DNA of 49,004 nucleotides from NCBI GenBank assembly GCA_030950185.1, contig JAUZRU010000109.1:1-49004 (forward strand), in the 5' to 3' direction. The stretch comes from Paracoccaceae bacterium (GTDB lineage: Bacteria; Pseudomonadota; Alphaproteobacteria; Rhodobacterales; Rhodobacteraceae). The notes below the pieces were generated by a model that was not told the origin of the DNA, ran no database searches, and saw nothing but the letters and a program-made list of their open reading frames with translations. Shown here piece after piece: positions 46,266 to 49,004 of this stretch. Positions within the stretch are counted from its first letter, which is position 1. The number at the start of each line of letters is the position of its first letter. The position numbers were made by a program, and so were the translations under genes.

Positions 46266-46315
46266 CCTTCTTCTTTGTGCAAATACTCCGGGGGTGCGGG
46301 GGCTGGCCCCTGCAA
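46266..46315 (-). repeat. Rhodobacterales-type intergenic repeat acting as terminator hairpin
   Basis: On the minus strand a GC-rich stem (GCAGGGGC / GCCCCCGC, one weak pair, tight loop) is followed by ACCCCCGGAGTATTTGCA and AAAGAAGAAG. I recall this composite as a frequent intergenic element in Rhodobacteraceae genomes; the recollection was not checked. It lies just after the DUF2064 gene and probably ends the dapE transcript. Confidence 0.5.
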
Positions 46316-46325
46316 GCACAGATTA

Positions 46326-46895
46326 TCAAAGATCTTCAACCGTATCGACATCTCGCAAGCTGTCCACCAGCGCCAGCCGCATGTGCTGCATGTTTCTCAG
46401 GGTGTCTGTCAGCGCATGTTCACTTGACCAGCGCACATTGTCGAACATCCCGATCTGAAAAGGCCCCTTGAGCCCGACCAGCCAATAGCCGCCATCCTCG
46501 GCAGGGCCGAATACGGCGTCATGGTTGCCCAACGCGGCAAAGGCCCGCACGACATGGCTACAGGTGATACCGGGAATGTCGCTGCCGATAATGGCAAGCG
46601 GTGCCTTGCGAGGGCGTGCAAGAATCCGCCCCATGCGCTGCCCCAGATCGCCCGCGCCCTGCGGGATACGGTCGATACCCGCCGGCCAGACCCGGCTGGC
46701 CTGCCCTTCCCGATCAGGGGTGATCGCAAGAACCGTGCGCCAACGCGGATCGCGTGCCAGTGTGCGGATGATCTGCTGGCTTTGGTGGCGATACCACCAT
46801 GCGGCCCGCACCATACCCATACCACAGCCCAGGCGCGTCTTGACCTGGCCGGGCCGTGGTTCCTTGACCATGATGACAAGCTCAGGCCTGTGCAA
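46326..46895 (-). CDS. DUF2064 / GT-A-fold transferase-like protein
   Basis: A 189-residue nucleotidyl- or glycosyltransferase-like protein: [19 protein letters not shown] at the start, [33 protein letters not shown] and a C-terminal [10 protein letters not shown]. The conserved GSDxP and EDGGYWL motifs identify the DUF2064 family, whose biochemical role is unknown. The TTG at 46893-46895 is proposed because the first beta-strand starts before the ATG at 46871. The gene overlaps the dapE stop by 14 bases, so it is coupled to dapE. Confidence 0.85.
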   Translation of the reverse strand: MHRPELVIMVKEPRPGQVKTRLGCGMGMVRAAWWYRHQSQQIIRTLARDPRWRTVLAITPDREGQASRVWPAGIDRIPQGAGDLGQRMGRILARPRKAPLAIIGSDIPGITCSHVVRAFAALGNHDAVFGPAEDGGYWLVGLKGPFQIGMFDNVRWSSEHALTDTLRNMQHMRLALVDSLRDVDTVEDL

Positions 46896-48021
46896 AATAG
46901 CCCCTGATGATGCGCAGATAGATTGCCTTCAACTGCCGTATCTGTTCGACCGGCACGCATTCATCCACCTGGTGCATGGTCTTGCCGACCAGCCCGAATT
47001 CGACAACCGGACAATGATTCTTGACGAACCGCGCATCCGATGTTCCGCCCGATGTCGAAAGCACGGGAGTAACGCCGGTTTCGGCCTCGACCGCCTGCGC
47101 CACCAGATCGGAAAATTCCCCCGGCGCGGTGACAAAGCTTTCGCCCGACACCTTGACCGACATTTCGGCCCCGACCCCGAATTCGCCCTTGATGCGCTCG
47201 ACCTCGTCTTTCAGCCACGCGCCCAGGCTGGTCGAGCTGTGGGCATCGTTGAAGCGGATGTTCACCGTCGCCCTGCACTGTGCCGGAATGACATTTGTTG
47301 CCGGGTTGCCCGTATCTATGGTGGTAATCGCCAGGGTCGAGGCATCGAAATGTGCCGTCCCCTCGTCCAGCTGCCGGCTGGCCAGCCGATCCATCAGCCG
47401 CGCCATGGCGGGCAGCGGGTTGAGCGCCCGGTGCGGATAGGCCGAATGCCCCTGCTTGCCGCTGAGCGTGAAAAACGCGGTCATGGAACCCCGCCGCCCG
47501 ATCTTGATCATTTCGCCCATGCGTTCGGGGCAGGTCGGCTCGCCCACAAGGCAGTGATCCATGCGCTCGCCCTGCGCATCCATCCAGTCCAGGATCGCGG
47601 CGGTGCCGTCCACGCCTTCGCCTTCTTCGTCGCCGGTGATGGCCAGCACGATCGACCCATCGGGCGGTGTCTGCGCAACGATTTCCAGCGCCGCGGCGGC
47701 AAAGGCGGCGACGCCTGATTTCATGTCGGTCGCGCCGCGCCCATACATCACGCTATCAACGATCTCGGCACCAAAGGGGTCATGTGTCCAGGCCTGCGCA
47801 TCGCCCACAGGCACGACATCGGTATGCCCGTTGAACCCCAGCACCGGCCCCCGCCTGCCCCAGCGGGCGTAAAGATTGGCGATGCCGTTGCGATCGACCC
47901 GTGTGCAGGTGAACCCCCCCCTTTCCAGCACTTCAGCCAGCAATTCCAGCGCCCCGCCCTCTTCGGGTGTGACCGACGGGCAGCGGATCAGGCGGGCGGT
48001 CAGGTCAACGGGGTCGGTCAT
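46882..48021 (-). CDS. dapE: DapE, succinyl-diaminopimelate desuccinylase
   Basis: Zinc hydrolase of lysine and diaminopimelate synthesis. The 379-residue M20 enzyme has [11 protein letters not shown] (His66), [11 protein letters not shown] (Asp99), [13 protein letters not shown] (general-base Glu132 and adjacent Glu133), VGEPT and [10 protein letters not shown] (C-terminal His). The residue set of the di-zinc site is complete. Upstream by 73 bases lies the HAD phosphatase gene on the same strand. Confidence 0.97.
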   Translation of the reverse strand: MTDPVDLTARLIRCPSVTPEEGGALELLAEVLERGGFTCTRVDRNGIANLYARWGRRGPVLGFNGHTDVVPVGDAQAWTHDPFGAEIVDSVMYGRGATDMKSGVAAFAAAALEIVAQTPPDGSIVLAITGDEEGEGVDGTAAILDWMDAQGERMDHCLVGEPTCPERMGEMIKIGRRGSMTAFFTLSGKQGHSAYPHRALNPLPAMARLMDRLASRQLDEGTAHFDASTLAITTIDTGNPATNVIPAQCRATVNIRFNDAHSSTSLGAWLKDEVERIKGEFGVGAEMSVKVSGESFVTAPGEFSDLVAQAVEAETGVTPVLSTSGGTSDARFVKNHCPVVEFGLVGKTMHQVDECVPVEQIRQLKAIYLRIIRGYFAQA

Positions 48022-48094
48022 TCTCGGCTCCGGTGTTCAGGGCGGTTCATTCGGCAAGGTTATTGTTCGGCCACACTCAGGCGCAAGCGGTAAT

Positions 48095-48754
48095 TCAGCC
48101 CACCCCAAGCCCCAGCAGGTCGGTCACGATTTCGCCTGCCTCTTCGGGGGCGCCGGCCAGCGCGTCAGCCTCGGCCAGGCGCAGCTCGTCGGGTTCGCCA
48201 TAGCCCCAAAGAACGCCAAGGCTGGGGATATCGTTGTTCTGCGCACCCAGCACGTCATGCCGCCGGTCCCCGATCATGACCGAACCATGCGGATCGGCCC
48301 CGGTTTCCGCCAACGCATGCGCCAGCAGACTGGTCTTGTCGGCACGAGTGCCGTCAAGCTCGGACCCGAACAGACCATCGACGTAATGGCTGATGCCGAA
48401 ATGTTCGATGATGGTCTGTGCATAGCTGTGCGGCTTGGACGTCGCCACATACAGGGGCAGGCCGGTTTCGCGCAGATCCATCAGCATCTCGCCGATACCG
48501 TCATAGACATCGGCCTCATAAAGCCCGACATCGGTAAAGCGCTCGCGATACAGGTCGATGGCGGCCTGAACATCCCCATGCGGGCCAAGCAGCGTCGGCA
48601 GGCTTTCCCACAACGGCGGGCCGATGCACCAGGTCAGATCATTCATCGAAGGCACATCTGCCCCCAATTCGCGCAACGCATGCTGGATCGAACGCGTGAT
48701 CCCCTCTTTCGGGTCGATCAAGGTGCCGTCAAGGTCTATGAAAATGGCGGGCAT
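48095..48754 (-). CDS. HAD-superfamily phosphatase, phosphoglycolate-phosphatase-like
   Basis: A 219-residue protein with motif I IDLDGTLIDP (Asp7 and Asp9), motif II ATSKP, Lys in ADKTSLL, and motif IV VMIGDRRHDVLGAQNNDI. The cap domain between motifs I and II fits the Gph/PPase-like subgroup. Substrate could be phosphoglycolate or another small phosphate. The gene faces the NapC-like remnant at the window edge. Confidence 0.82.
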   Translation of the reverse strand: MPAIFIDLDGTLIDPKEGITRSIQHALRELGADVPSMNDLTWCIGPPLWESLPTLLGPHGDVQAAIDLYRERFTDVGLYEADVYDGIGEMLMDLRETGLPLYVATSKPHSYAQTIIEHFGISHYVDGLFGSELDGTRADKTSLLAHALAETGADPHGSVMIGDRRHDVLGAQNNDIPSLGVLWGYGEPDELRLAEADALAGAPEEAGEIVTDLLGLGVG

Positions 48755-48874
48755 GGCTTCCCTTGGGGTTCTGGTTGTTTGATTGATGTATTAGCCTCGG
48801 TCACATTCGATAGCCAGTATGAAAGAAAACCGGCCTGTGACAATTTCCCGCGGGGGATTCAGAGGTTTTTTCCG

Positions 48875-49004
48875 AACAAAAACCCGGCGGGAGTCCGAGC
48901 AATCTGTTCTGATTGCCATGTTCCACATGACTGGGGCTCGAAAGTTGTTCGCAAGATTCAGGCGTCGGGCGAGTTGTGGGCCAAATTCATGGGCAAGATC
49001 GATA
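48875..49004 (+). pseudogene. NapC/NirT/TorC-type multiheme cytochrome, 5'-truncated, continues past the window
   Basis: In the frame with first bases at 48875, 48878 and so on, the translation is NKNPAGVRAICSDCHVPHDW followed by KVVRKIQ, ELWAKF and MGKID. This matches the second-heme region of NapC/NirT/TorC proteins (N-x-x-GVRA, C-x-x-CH, VPHDW, KIQAS, GKID). A full protein should have a membrane anchor and a first CxxCH about 70 residues before this. Only about 120 bases separate it from the HAD gene, and no frame there shows a CxxCH or a membrane helix. The frame stays open upstream to at least 48779 without similarity. Confidence 0.6.

Noticed and set aside
43787-46471. An 894-codon plus-strand open frame opposite rnr
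   Set aside because: The frame runs through the mltB start, rnr and beyond and has no recognisable domain; rnr is complete on the minus strand.
48819-49004. An open frame from the ATG at 48819 to the window end
   Set aside because: A different frame carries the unmistakable CxxCH/VPHDW cytochrome signature; this one is Arg-rich with no similarity.

Overview
The window looks like a chromosomal segment of a Rhodobacterales (roseobacter/Paracoccaceae-type) alphaproteobacterium. The inference rests on high GC, alphaproteobacterial gene neighbourhoods (rimP-nusA-ylxR-infB; secA / parvulin / argJ / mutT; hemH next to an NDUFAF5-like methyltransferase, comF, grxC, a nitrilase and ubiG), an HslV with a short alphaproteobacterial-type propeptide, and an intergenic repeat that I recall from Rhodobacterales genomes. 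No phage, insertion sequence, CRISPR array, rRNA or tRNA was seen.

Layout. 2-7.7 kb: the 3' part of a large repeat protein, a coupled hslV / membrane protein / hslU operon with a heat-shock-like promoter, and three glycan-type or unknown genes. 7.7-13.3 kb: the infB-ylxR-nusA-rimP operon (minus strand) behind a sigma70-like promoter and a leader with a perfect terminator hairpin, probably an attenuator. 13.6-17.6 kb: a LysR regulator, then a compact minus-strand operon cinA-like / GNAT / CMD peroxidase-like / OmpA. 17.65-20.1 kb: sfsA, map, radC (plus). 20.1-23.0 kb: a two-gene secreted/envelope operon (PstS-OmpA fusion plus a membrane-anchored partner). 23.3-28.9 kb: secA, divergent from a parvulin isomerase, argJ and mutT.

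29.0-36.3 kb holds the most unusual content. Three small paralogous secreted proteins (28974-29258, 35280-35831, 35879-36151) share a signal peptide, a basic LLKKKxVL motif, an ATNTG motif and an extreme Gly/Asp/Glu/His-rich tail. Two of them carry the same roughly 180-nt upstream region, with a 66-nt block identical at 63 positions, and similar terminators follow the two transcription units. Between the copies lie gpmI-envC-ctpA-rppH and a SAM methyltransferase.

36.5-48.8 kb: hemH, an NDUFAF5/BioC-like methyltransferase without a visible SAM motif I, comF, grxC, nitrilase, MarR, ubiG, a proline iminopeptidase with a predicted leaderless transcript, an MltB-type transglycosylase, rnr, a DUF2064 transferase, dapE and a HAD phosphatase. 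The last 130 bases encode the heme-binding core of a NapC/NirT/TorC-type multiheme cytochrome whose N-terminal anchor and first heme site do not fit in the preceding sequence, so it looks like a 5'-truncated remnant.
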